From: Blattamonas nauphoetae
Lineage: Eukaryota; Preaxostyla; Oxymonadida
Assembly: GCA_033064195.1 (NCBI GenBank)
Contig: JARBJD010000051.1
Span: 248,001 to 312,000 of the forward strand
Length of the DNA: 64,000 nucleotides
Reading direction: 5' to 3'
The position numbers and the translations under genes were made by a program. The stretch's first letter is position 1. Each line of letters opens with the position of its first letter. Below the pieces are notes generated by a model. The model ran no database searches and was not told the origin of the DNA. It was given only the letters and a program-made list of their open reading frames with translations. This document shows, one piece after another, positions 9,401 to 21,800 of this stretch.

Positions 9401-12400
9401 ATCTCACGAAAGGAGCACCACCAACTGGATTTGTGATTGTTGACGGTGTGTTGGAGTTCGACGAGAATCAGCTCCAAGCAGCAGCTGATTTGCCGGAAAC
9501 TCTGCAAACCCCACTCGAACCACTTCAGCCGTCGGACAGTGTGCATTCCTTTGAGACCGATCCGCACGAAACGGAAGAGGGAGACATGCATCCACTCCTC
9601 ATCGAGTCGATCAGACTGAAAGCACTCCTGTTCTTCTTCAACAATGTCACCTCAAACGTCCTCCGTTCGACGCTCGCATTCTGCTTGGCTATCTCTCAAC
9701 TTCATCTCTTCTCGAACTTCGAAGCTGCAGAGAGTCTCTTCTTTGAGGCTATTGAAATCGCGGAGTCGGTGGAGAAAGATGAACTCTCTTCGTTCACCCC
9801 TCTCATCTTCACACATTATGGTTTTGCTCTCCTCCGCTCCTTTGCTGACACGTCGTTGCATCTGGATCATTACATTAACACTCTCGACGCTTACCGCTCT
9901 CTCATCTGCTACGCAAACATGATTTCTGAACCGAAGCTCGCAGACCATCTCTGTCACAACATCGCTGCCATTGCCCTCGCTTCGAGCGATTTCGAGATGT
10001 TCGTGTTTTACGAGTTTCGGTTCTTGATGCACGCTCACTTCAGGCGGTCTGTTCACACGTTCGACTTGTTCCTGTCGATGCACGCCATCACCGATGTCAG
10101 TGCACTCTCGGGGAACTGGCCAGCCCACTTTCTTATTCTCAGGGCAGCACTTGAAGAATGTTTGAAGCGTCCGCAGGAACCAAACGGACAGACGCTGGAT
10201 TTCTTCAAAATGATGATCGAGACATTCATCGACAGAGGGATGATCGCACGTGGATTGGACGCTCTGGCAATGGTGAACCTCTGGCAGCACCCCATCCAGC
10301 AAAGGATCACTCTTATGTTGTCTGTCGCGCGAAGCCTGAAACGACAGCGAGCGTATGCCCAGATGATGATCGTGATCAAACAACTCGACATCCAATTCAA
10401 CCAGCTGAATCGTTCCGAGCTCATCAGATCCAGAATCCGAAAAACTTGGCAATATACAATTGATCGAGCATCAGCCCTTCAAACATCAAACGTCAAGAAC
10501 AGCAAACAAGGCACAGCTAACCCACTCGAACGATCCCTCGAACTTCACAACGAACACGTCTCGCAAACACGCCTGAACTCGATGTCCAACATTCAGCGTC
10601 AAGTCTTTGAAATGGTGCTTCTTGTGTCGTCCATGTATTATCACACGAAGCAGTTCACAAAGGCTCTCACCTGGCTGGATTTCATCATCTCGATGGCAGG
10701 GATGGACCTCGTAGGATTAGTCGCGATTGCATACTACAAAAGAGCGAGAATCCTAGCGGAATTGTCACTCCCAAGCAATCCTGATGCTGTTGCTGTATTG
10801 AACGAGCAGGTGTTGTGGGATTGTGAGAAAGATTTGATTCCGATGATGCCGTGTTGGATTTTGATGAAACCCAATCTTTTGGACACGACCCGCTCAAACG
10901 ATCAGATTGTATATCTGTCGGACGACAACATTCAAACACTTCTCAAGAATTCTGAAGGCCTAACCATCACATACAATCCAATTATCCATTCCTCTCATTT
11001 TCAATTCTCAAATTTCTCCATCATCCTCCCTGGAGGCTCTAAACTTTATCCACCTCCCAGACAATCCGCATTCGGTCATTCCACTCAGTATGCTGATACT
11101 GGTTCGATTCTCGTCGCTTCCATCCTTTCTTTTGAGCGGGCCCAGGAGAGTTTCATCAGTGTTGGTGATGTTATTCGACATGGAAAAGCAAGCACCTGTA
11201 TTGCGTCAGCCTACTTACACCGTGTCTTCCCGTCTGCAGCGCTCTTCCTTCTCGACCAAGCTCCTCTTCTCAAACTCCCAGCCCCAAATTCTGTTCCACC
11301 TCCACCGTCAACTGAACAAAACTCGATGTTCTTCGAAGAAATCTCGTTACAGAAAAACCTCATTATCCCAGCTTCTTTAGAGCTGGACGACTCATTTCTT
11401 GAACAAACAGCGTCATCGAATATGACACGATCGGGGAACGATGATATCGCATCAACCGTTGTCAACAACACCCAACTTCGCACTCGCCTCACTGAATTCA
11501 AAGGCGGGAAGGAATTATCCTTCATCGAATATTACGCCGTGAACGGGTTGGAGAGTGCTCTTGTCTCGTCGAGCGTCGCCCACTGCATCGAAGGGTACAT
11601 CTCGCTTGCTGAAGTTCGATTTCTGGGAGGACGACTGAAGGACGCTGTGGCTTTCTGGACCGAGGCGAAGAACACGTTTTCACAGTTCTTCCTGAATGGG
11701 TCGTCGTTTATCTATCCACCAAACGCTTCGAAATCGCATCATCAACACTTGATTGCCATTTTTCGACGGATTGTCAGGTTCTTGTTCTGCTTTGACGACG
11801 TGTTCGTGAAGAACAACATCATGCTGATCGACGCTCTGATGCAGATGGATCTTAACTCCAACGAGCGCTTCGTTGACCTCACAAGTCCCGAGATCTACGC
11901 CCAGCAAACCAGAAACCAGGAACAACCGTCTCTCACAAACCTCACCAGTCTGTGGACGAAGCAACAGATCGAACACGAGAGCACAAAAACAACGGGGAAG
12001 GTCCCAAAGAAGACTGCACAAATGGATGTTACCCCCGGCTTCACAGTTCTCCTGACACCATCCTTAATCAACGATATCTTCCAACCACTCGGGCATACTC
12101 TCTCGTATGTTCAAGAAATCTACCGAAACGAAGTATATGACGATTCGACAGATCGGAGAATGATGAAGAGCACGGCAGTCATGGAGACGCTGGTGAAGGA
12201 TTCAATTTTCAAGAGCGTCCAACCTTCGAAAGAGAAAAAGAAGGAAACAGAAACGTTTTATGGATTGAATCGATTCTTCCAACAAAAAACAGACACAGAT
12301 CTAAAGGGAGACATCCTTGAATCGTACCTCACACCGAACGCCCTACAAATGTGGAAACAGATCTGCGAACCACTCTACCCCAAGCGAAGTGATGCCGCCT

Positions 12401-15400
12401 TAGCGCGAATGTCCGTCAGAACGACATTGACTGAAACAGAGTCATACACAGCTCCAAAATCAAACAGAAACTCAACGAAACTTGACAAAGGAATAATCGC
12501 CACATTCCCAGGTCCTTGCCCGAGTAGCTATCGGTTCCTGGATCAGACACTCCACGAGCTCAGACGCTTCTCAGCCTCCATCCTCTCGTTCATTTCGTTG
12601 CAGCTGTATCCGCAAGCCTTCTTTGCATTTCAAATGAGGATGAAATATCGATTCATGCCAAGTCCCTTCCTCCACGTTCCCCCTTCTTACGATTCATCGC
12701 TGCACATTCCCCTCTCGTTCAATCTACCATCCTTCATTCCAACATTTAAGAATGGAATCAAGACTGATCTGATTGCTCTGCGACTCTTGAAATACACGAA
12801 CAATCTGACAATCCCCTACAAGATCGACAAGTGGATCAAAGAAAGCATGAAAACAGTCGAAAATATGAACTCGACAACCATTCAACTCGGGAGGCTTCTC
12901 CACAACCTTCTCGGATTCATTATTCTCTCGTTTGATCGACGGTATGGCAGCAGAATGGGAACACCATCATCTCAATCGTCTCCGTTGCACGAGCCGGTCA
13001 CAGTCACTCTCGAAGGTAGCCCAACGTTGCCAATCCAGTCCGGATCAGAACGACCCCACAATCTTCTTGTTCCTCATCCGTCAGTCGTCGATTTTGAGGT
13101 CCCAGCAGCAAGCCTGGAGCGAATGATGAGTCAGACAACGGAAGGAGGCGAAGAAACGTCATCTGGGATGTCAAATCAGTCCAACACTGAACCCATGACC
13201 AGACAGAACACTGCCATCAGACCTTTTCGCGCTGACATGTCACCTACACCAGCCAATCATTCAGTTGTGAACTACAAACCATCATCCTATCCCGCTCTCT
13301 CGTCCTCTCCCCCGTCCGTCGCGTATTCTCTCCCGCCTCCAACAATGCCGACATTGTTACCCACTCTTCTCAACGAAATATCCCAACAGGATGTTTTGTA
13401 TGTGAATCTAATGACCGCAGTGAGTTATTCTCAACACAGGATCAAGCAGGCGTATTCGCAAGGTCAGTGTTCTCTCCACGTGCTTCAGTCGAAGTCAGTC
13501 ATGTGGAACCAGATCATGCTGAAGGAGATCAACAAACATAAGGCTGTGATGAATCTCCATTCCAGAATTGGACGACAGACAAGGAAGGATCTCAATCTCC
13601 TCTCGTTCTCTGTTGATCCTGCCATTTCAAACGATGAATTCTTCTCGCAAACAACGTCTATCTTGACATCTCCTGATCTCGACGCTATCCGAACAAAGAA
13701 CCCGCCTAGTCTCCCTCCAGAACTCCCTCATTCTGTTCTTTACGACAGTCTGTCGAATTCAATCGCTCAACATACACGGATGCTTGTCATCCTTCATCTG
13801 GATGAGCTCATCTTCTTCTTCCATCCAATCACTGGCGAGCGACGGGTCTTCAGATTTGGTGGAGTGTCGGAGCAGATCTTCACAGTTGTCGATCCAGTCA
13901 AGGGCAGCCATTCGGGATCGAAGGATATCCTCGCGATGAAAGCTCGGAAGGAGTCCGGAGCAAATCCTCGTGATGATCTGATCGATGAATCTTCGTCTCC
14001 ATCTTCGATCGGACAGCACTCTCTCCTCCCGATCTTGGAACAGAGTGAAATCGATGATATCCAATCCATCCTGTCGGATAACCCTCCAAAGAAGCCAGCC
14101 AACGATGACATCCCGGAATATCTCAAAAAGTACATGGATCCAGCCGGAGACGATGATGAAATCGATGAAGTCTTCGAAGATAACTCGGAGGATGCCGATG
14201 ATCTCAAAGATTCTCCTGCACAAAGGCAAAGATCTGATTCAGAGTCAACTCAGAGTGAAGTTTTCCTTGGATTGCCACCAGATAAGAAAAGGAGGAGGAA
14301 AAAGAAGCAAAAGAAGCAGGAAGATTCGGACTCTGATGAATTGACGGGGTCGGACTCTGTTCTGGTGCTACCACCGAGCATGATCAAAGACAAGACAGCA
14401 CACATCACAGATTTGATCGATGATGATTCGTCGATTCTTGGAGGGTCGAAACATACACCTGGATCGCAACCTCCAGATCAACAACCTAACAAACAGAAGA
14501 AACCAAAGAAAGAGGACTCAGAGTCTGATGATTGGGGTGATTCCAATTCTCCCCTTGTGTGGTCGAAGAAGCCCGCCCCATTTGTTCAACCGCCTGATAA
14601 TCAAGGTACCAGGTCGTCTCCGGAGGGTGAGGACGACAATTGGGATGATTCTGATTCAAAACCTGAAAAACTCGTCACCGACACAAAGAAACAAGAAGCA
14701 AAACCAACTGCAGATTCTGATTCAGACGATTGGGGTGACTCAAATTCACCTCTCGTTCTTCCAACAAAGAATCCGCAACCGAAACCACAACCCAGTCAAC
14801 TCCCTGCGAAACCAGCACCTCCTCCAACGACTGCCGCTTCTGATTCAAACAGTGACGATTGCGGTGACTCGAATTCACCTCTTGTTCTTCCAACAAAGAA
14901 ACCCCAGCCGAACCCACAACTCAATCAACTCCCTGCGAAACCAGCACCTCCTCCAACGACTGCCGCTTCTGATTCAAACAGTGACGATTGGGGTGATGCT
15001 GACTCTCCGCTCACTCTTCCCAAAGCAAAACCAAAGTCTGCTGTCCCACCGGTGCCACCCAGAGAGGATTCTGCTGCTGATTCCGATGATTGGGGTGAAT
15101 CAGATTCCCATAACTCATTGTCCTCTGTCCACCCATCCACACAACCCACAGTGCCACCCAAAACGTTTCAAGAAGAGGAGTCTGATGATGATGATTGGGG
15201 AGATTCTGATTCTCCACTTGTCTTACCAAAACGTCAGGCAAAACCACAGGCGTCTCTTCCAACAGCAACGAGCCTCGCAGCAGACGACTTGGACGATATT
15301 GATGATTGGGGCGATGATGATGCCCCACAACCGCTCGTGATTGATGAGCATGGCAATGCGACACGTGAAGGCCCTGCCGAAGAAGGAAAATCGAAAAAGG

Positions 15401-18400
15401 ATGACGATGAGTTGGACGAACAACTACTCGACTTGATGCGCAGATTTGGAGAGAAAAAGAGTGCTGATTCTGAATCTGTCTCGGAAGTGGAAGAACTGGA
15501 CATGTCACTCCATGCACGGCGTTTCACAAAAGAAAACAGTTTCCGCTTAAACCAAAAAGATGATAATACATCAGGAACTCATCTCAGTCTGGCTCAACGA
15601 GAAGTGAGTGGGGTGTCGTTCAAGAACGCTTCATCAGCAGAAAGCGATGATCCTCTCTCGCCACTTGACTTCCGAATGAGACGAGCCAGGGATTGGACTT
15701 CTCAGCATTCCTCTGTGCGAATGGCCGACTTGGTGGGTCATCGTCAACAGAACCAAAAATGGTTCTTATCCGGACAGACTCTTCATGGGTTTGATTCTCA
15801 GAAGGGCGGAGGTGTCCTGGCATTGCTTGAATCGTCGTTGAGTGATGCGAACAATGATTATGCTTATCTTGTTCCCGAAACAAAAGCAGTTGAACGACCA
15901 GACGATTCGTATGCTCACCTCGAACGGCATCTTCATGCTCGCATCAAGGAAAGAGATCAGATGATCCAACAGCCCATGTCGAAGAGGCAGCATTCTTTCA
16001 AAATGTCGACAGCGAGGGCTTCTATCTTTTCGATTGAACCGCCCGTCGAGCATCCCATTATTAACCCATCCACTCCCATCACTCCAGTCAAACTTGTGTC
16101 ATCTCATCTTCTCGCTTCCCCACAATCTCAACCATTCACCATCAACCCAGATGTATTTGTGAATATCACGAAAGACAACACACTACCCGAGGGCGACTTC
16201 ACAACTCTTCGAATCTCTTCACCGTCAACAATTGCATCGGAGTCAATGCTCATCCAATACTTGACTTCCTTGACTCTGGCTCCTCCGTCTGCATACAATG
16301 TCAAGCAACGCACGCTGGATCAGCGACAAATGCGAGAGTGGTTTGACGTATTCGCCATCCTTCTTCGCCATCCGTCAACTCTTCTCCCGAATTCAACAAA
16401 TCCCCACATTCACACTTTCTTCAACAGAGGAACATCGTTCCGATCGTCAGTTCAAACCAACAATCCGTTTGACATGGCCTTGGCTCCTTTCGTCAACTTC
16501 ACAGAACAAGGTCTTCAATCCGTCGACAGGAACTTGGACCTGAAAATCATGATTCCACAGATCTCTCATTCTCAACGATCAGTCGGAATCGGAAAGTTTG
16601 GGACAGATGAATTGGTTCAACTGGTCGAAGCGATGGTTCCAAAGCTTGGTGGACATCCGTTGGATGTCTCAGCATCGCCGCTCTTCCTTGTGACTTCTCC
16701 ATCGTTGATGATGTTTCCATGGGAGAGTATTTTGGAGACACAAGCTGTCAGGGCATTCACAATTTGTGAAGCTCTGGAGAAGTATGGACATGTTGCGATG
16801 GTCCCGAGAAATGTCAAAGAAGTGCCTTCGATGGCCGACAGCGCTCTGAAAGCGTACAATCCTCAGGAAACCATCCATGAAGATGCACATTCGGTGAGTG
16901 AACTGACAAGCCTCACAGAAACCAACTTCACTCACAAAGACGTCTCCATTCTCGTACCTCGCACAGTCCTCACAATCCCAGGTGTTGTGAACCAGACTCT
17001 CTCCGACTATCTCCAACAGCAGACAGAAATTGGCATTCACCACTCTTCAGTCTACAACGTAGTCTTTCCCGATGTCACTCAGAACGGGGAGAAGACTCGC
17101 ACGATCACTCATGGCCGCCCGCCTCTTGTTTCTCCGATCAACCTGGTCAATCCAGTGATGTCGTATTCGCAACGTTTCGATGCGTCTAGCTACGATAGTG
17201 TGACCATCTATCAGCTCCTTCTCCAGTCTATCTCGAAACTCAATCAACTCACAATTCACGTCCCCTTCACAACCTTCCAGACATCCACGTTCCGCGGTCC
17301 ATTCCACTTAACTAACCTCCCCATTCTCAAATTCGACAACAAGGTCGTCCAGGTGTGGACAGACAATTTCCTCACCAGCATGATGCTCTTCCTTCTTCCG
17401 ACAGACATCAAGCGGCTGAAGAAACTGAATCACTTTGATCGACTCCTCGCCACTTATCGGCTGTTCTGTGAAATGTTACTGCGGGTGCGGAAGGAAGGAG
17501 GACATGTATTCACACCACGCACTCAGAGCACACCAAGAATCCCATCCGTATCACCACTGGGCAAGCCGAGAGTCTTGTCTCAGTCTAACACCGAAACGAC
17601 AAAGCTTCAACCGTTGAGTTCATTCTCAGATATTCCACTTGCAAGCACACTCGCCACATCACTCATCGAACGACCTGTTAACAACTCTGAAAAACTCTTT
17701 CCGGAGGCCAAGGATTGTCCGTCATTTCTGTCAGATGAGCCGAGATTCGGACTCACATCAACGACAATTCCGAGCACGTATGCCCCTCGCAAGGTCTCTC
17801 CACTTCTCTCGAAAGATATTTCGGGCATCTTGAAAATTGTAACACTGCCCCACTCCATCCCGTCAGCTGATCTTGTGGGATTCATTGATCTTTGGTGTCA
17901 CAAATCGTTGAACCTTCCTCTTCTCCAACTGTCCGGGCAACTCCAACAACCCCAACTGCTCACTGCAGCAGAACTCACACCGCCAGAGCCAAAAGACTCA
18001 AAAGAAGCAAAAGCTCCAAGGCAAAAAGCGCAAAGGGCAAGAGCTCAACAGCGGGAACAGACAGATGTGCCGCTCTTCCAGATGATCCACGAGTACACTG
18101 GAGTGGGGCAGACGGTCATAGGAAACAAACAGAAGACGCAAACACTCCCAACACAACCCATATTTATCCTTCCAATCACAGATCTCCTCGACCTCTCGCC
18201 TCAGTTGTACACTCTCATCACGCTGCGACCACAACTCACCTTCATTTTTGTTCCTGCTTCTGACATCGTCCTTGTGGATCGGATCTTTTGCAAGTTTCAT
18301 GACGCTCTTCGGAAACCAGCCGACAAAAGTGATATGATTATTCCGATATCTGAACGGCCATCAAAGGACCACAAAAAGAAGAAGGATCGTGCCCAGCAAT

Positions 18401-18723
18401 CGGAGGAAGAGAAGTGGAAGAACTACACAATGATGGAGACCATGTCGGATCGGAATTCGATGGTCAGTGACACCGGAAACTCTCTTCAGTCTGACCTCAG
18501 AACACGCAATTCGAGTGTTGCGAGTATCCGTGAGCTTGGGTGTGCCGACTCGGCTCCTCATCTGAAAGAGAAGAATGTGGAGTTGAGACCACACATTGGA
18601 CCTTACCAGTATGTGATGTCCGTCGTTTCTGTATTGCAGTGGGACTACAACATCCCAGTTTTCTTATTTAACGCTCCATCTCTGTCTTTTTTGGAGTCTG
18701 CAGTTAATTCTTCCAACTTGTGA
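6438..18723 (+). CDS. giant TPR-like protein (about 4,030 aa), candidate flagellar CFAP46/CFAP54-type
   Basis: Three predicted introns (6508-6601, 6665-6712, 6784-6822) join short 5' exons (MESLSNEQQAMILDVLQ) to one 11.9-kb exon starting before 6862. The N-terminal and central parts are helical with TPR-like stretches (FKDAKSLLQ, LGSQRWTQALRCF, AEVRFLGGRLKDAVAFW). Residues about 2,560-2,900 hold an acidic, disordered DDWG repeat. Near residue 3,350 the motif FLVTSPSLMMFPWESI resembles the strand-FPWES element of separase-type folds; I see no following catalytic His/Cys pair, suggesting a non-catalytic copy. Huge TPR proteins with such a C-terminal fold fit central-apparatus proteins CFAP46/CFAP54, and flagellar genes are nearby, but this name is a guess. 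A degenerate separase relative is the alternative. The frame is open throughout, so the gene is intact. Confidence 0.5.
14515..15345 (+). repeat. acidic DDWGDS(N/D)SPL repeat block within the giant gene
   Basis: About eight copies of a short motif (consensus SDDWGDSDSPLVLP) are separated by Pro/Lys/Gln-rich linkers of variable length. Variants include DDNWDDSDS, DDCGDSNS, DDWGDADS and DDWGESDS. Two central units share a near-identical 129-bp (43-residue) segment starting at 14800 and 14929, evidence of recent in-frame tandem duplication. The Trp inside an acidic run is strictly kept in nearly all copies. Confidence 0.9.
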
Positions 18724-18887
18724 TTTTTCTCGGTATTTTACAGATTCCACGCTCAAAATTCGTGTGAATTTCTTTGCTATTTTTTGATGATATCTCCTAG
18801 AATATTGTCTTTTTTCCTATTTCGTTCATTCACATCACGTATTCTTTGTTCAGCTCCCGTCACTTTTCGAAACCATAATGGAATTTC

Positions 18888-21800
18888 ATGGATCAGCCTC
18901 CATTCACTTTGGTCTCGAGGATACCAAAGCACCCAAAGCATGTGTTCACCTTGTGTCGATGCGTTGATGGTATCACTTATTTCTCGAGATATCCACTTCA
19001 GAATCATCCATCATCATTGGGACTCAAGCAGGACGTCTCCTTTTCTACTCACTACCAGATAATGATTCACCTGCTAGTATCGCTTTTCTTTCACTATTCA
19101 CTGCCAATTTTGCCTAGATCTCATTGATGACGTCGAAATTGGAAAGTTCGTTGATTTTCAAGTTATCATGCCTCGCATGCTAATCATCCTCGCATCCAAA
19201 GGTATATAATTGTTTCATTGAAACGATTGTAACACACTTTTTGAGTTAGATCAGCGCCTATATTCTTTTGACTTGCGAACAAGATCTTACCTTGGTATCG
19301 TGCCAGAAACGAAGAAAACACTCTTCTTTGGTGCTGGATTTCTACCAATTACTGAAAAGGATCCAAAAACTCAACCGTGCATTGTCTGTTGTTGTGAAGA
19401 AAAGTGTGCTTGACCAATCAAATGTTCAATCGTCACTCTACCACTATTTTCTTAGGAAAGATGAACATAATCTCGCCAAGATCATTGAAATTACTGGACT
19501 TTCATTTTCGGTAATTAGAATCATCAAGATTCCCAGTATTGTTGATGGGGTCGCAGTTCATGGAATTCATATTTTTTGGAAAGAATCAGGCTCTTTCCGG
19601 ATTTCCAATTCATTTAACGATGATAATGACGTTGATGTACATGCAACTCGGAATTCTACACCTGGTGTAGCTTCTATTTGTCCTGTAACACTCAACGAAG
19701 GAATCGCGCTTCTCCAAACAGATGAACTTTCCTGTGATAGACTCACTATTTCCACAGGTGGCGTTACACGAAATGCTTTGAAGCTGTCTTATCTTTTTTG
19801 AATCATTTCTTCCAGAACTAGCATCGAAAAACTGTCGAAACAAACCGATCTCAATGAAACTGAAAAGAAACTTGTCCAAAAGGGGGGTCCTTCAACTCCT
19901 CCTGTGAAATCGATCTCTTTGTTTTATCCTTTCGTTTGTGTCCTTCGCAAAACGTACATGGAAATAGCATTGGCCTTTGGAACTTCGACACTATACTACA
20001 TCTTCTCTGAGGATGTTACTCAGTTTATGAACGATGAATCTATCAAAACTGAAAAGACAAAAAGTGATAAATTCCAGATACATCCACAGGAAAGTGAATT
20101 CATCTCTGTTGCATCGTCTCAAGATTTCTTGAAGTGTTATCCACAATCAACTCACGATTATTGGTCCAGTGCAGAGTTTCCATACAGACGATCTCCCAAT
20201 AGTCACCGTTTTCGGTTCTTTATTATCCTATCAAAGGCTTGTATCGAAGTCCAACTGTACAAACCTCTCCATCTCATAGCTCACGATCTGAAGCTCTCTA
20301 AGAATTATCAAAACCTCATTGCTCTTCTTCGATCATGTGATGGTGACATTCTTCTCCATCAGGCGAAGGATCTCCAAACGTACGGCACAGAATCCCTCGT
20401 TCAAGCAGTGTCCAACAAAATGTCTCCTTATCCATTCCTCCTTCCCCAAATTCCACTTTCTCCATTTGACTTGTCATCATGGCCAGTGATCCGGTTCACA
20501 AAGGATCTGAACGAGGCCCCACTCCACTTTTATTATGCTTTGGAACTGATCAAGCTCCACAAGTACGTCCCCGCATTCTATCACATCTTCCTCTCCAAAG
20601 TCCACCCTTTCCACGTCATTCAATCCGTTTTTCCGGATGTCATTGAAAAATCGTCGTTTTTCCAGAAAATGGCTGAGACAGATGACAGTGGAAGGAAGAC
20701 ACGGCATCATGTGTCGTTTGTGATGCCTCCGTTTGTTCAGAGTCCCATGAGAGACGATTTGCAGAGGTCAACGTTGATCAAAACGATGCTTCTCACGTCG
20801 ATGATTGGATATCTTCGGATTCTTCGCACTTTTGTGATTTGGGAGCGGTACGACGAGCTTGTTGAGAACGAGGCGGAGATCACAAGGACAACAGCAATCA
20901 GCACAGGTCTGACGTTCAAGGAAGCACTTGATGATATTCTCGGCTCTCACCAACTTCAGTTTGATTCCTGCATATCCAACTACTACTCGGACGGGAAGAT
21001 GAATGAGGCTGTTCCTGTCACGGCACTTCTTTCGGCATCGGCCTTTGCTTCTGTCTCAAGTTCGGGAGCATCATTCAAACAAGCAGTGAGCTCTGGTTCG
21101 CATGCGTTTCTCGCATCCAGCACTCATTCTCAAGGGAAGGCAAGTCTCCCTCCGACACCACCACCACCTTCTCTGACCCTCTCGTCGATGCCGTCTTCGC
21201 ACAATGAGAGTGGAGAGCCCATCGCAGTGACGATCAGTCGAATGATTATCGAAATCCAGAACATGCTCGCTCATCCTCTTCTCAGGTCACCTGTCGAATA
21301 TCTTCTTCACTCAAACAACCTCAATTTTGACGCTGTGGACAACGACACAATGCAAACAAACCCATCTTTCGCAAAGTATTGTGAAGGTTGCAAACAATAT
21401 CCAACTCTTCCCACAATCTACCATCTCCCTCTCCAACTCGCTTCGGAGACAAGCGCAGTCGATCTGCTGACTCTGATTGACACCTCAATCGTCATCTTCA
21501 CCCGTACGTCTTCATTTCCTCCGAACGAGCAGGAAGCTTTTCTTGCCCAGCTTCTGAATATTCCTCTTTTCTTTGCTGATCTGGAACAGATTTGTCTCCT
21601 GCTTCTCTCAACTCAGACCGACAATCCCTCCAACGACTCAGTTCTTCACATCCTTCGCACCCACGAAAAGCACTCGCTCGCTCTTTCTATCCTCAACAAC
21701 TCCATTGAACAGTCCAAGGACGATCCCTCCTTCTCGATCGAAGACTGGATTCGTGAAAAGGCTGCTGAAGACGACCAAATCCCCCCTCCGCCCGAAAGAC

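Noticed and set aside
9652-10452. 266-codon antisense open frame within the giant gene
   Set aside because: It is the shadow of the conserved sense frame; composition and lack of splice context argue against a gene.
11095-11115. B-box-like GGTTCGATTCT
   Set aside because: It lies inside the open frame of the giant gene and has no A box upstream or stems around it.
14515-15345. CRISPR-like regular repeats
   Set aside because: The repeats encode in-frame protein motifs with variable spacing; there are no identical repeats with unique equal-length spacers.
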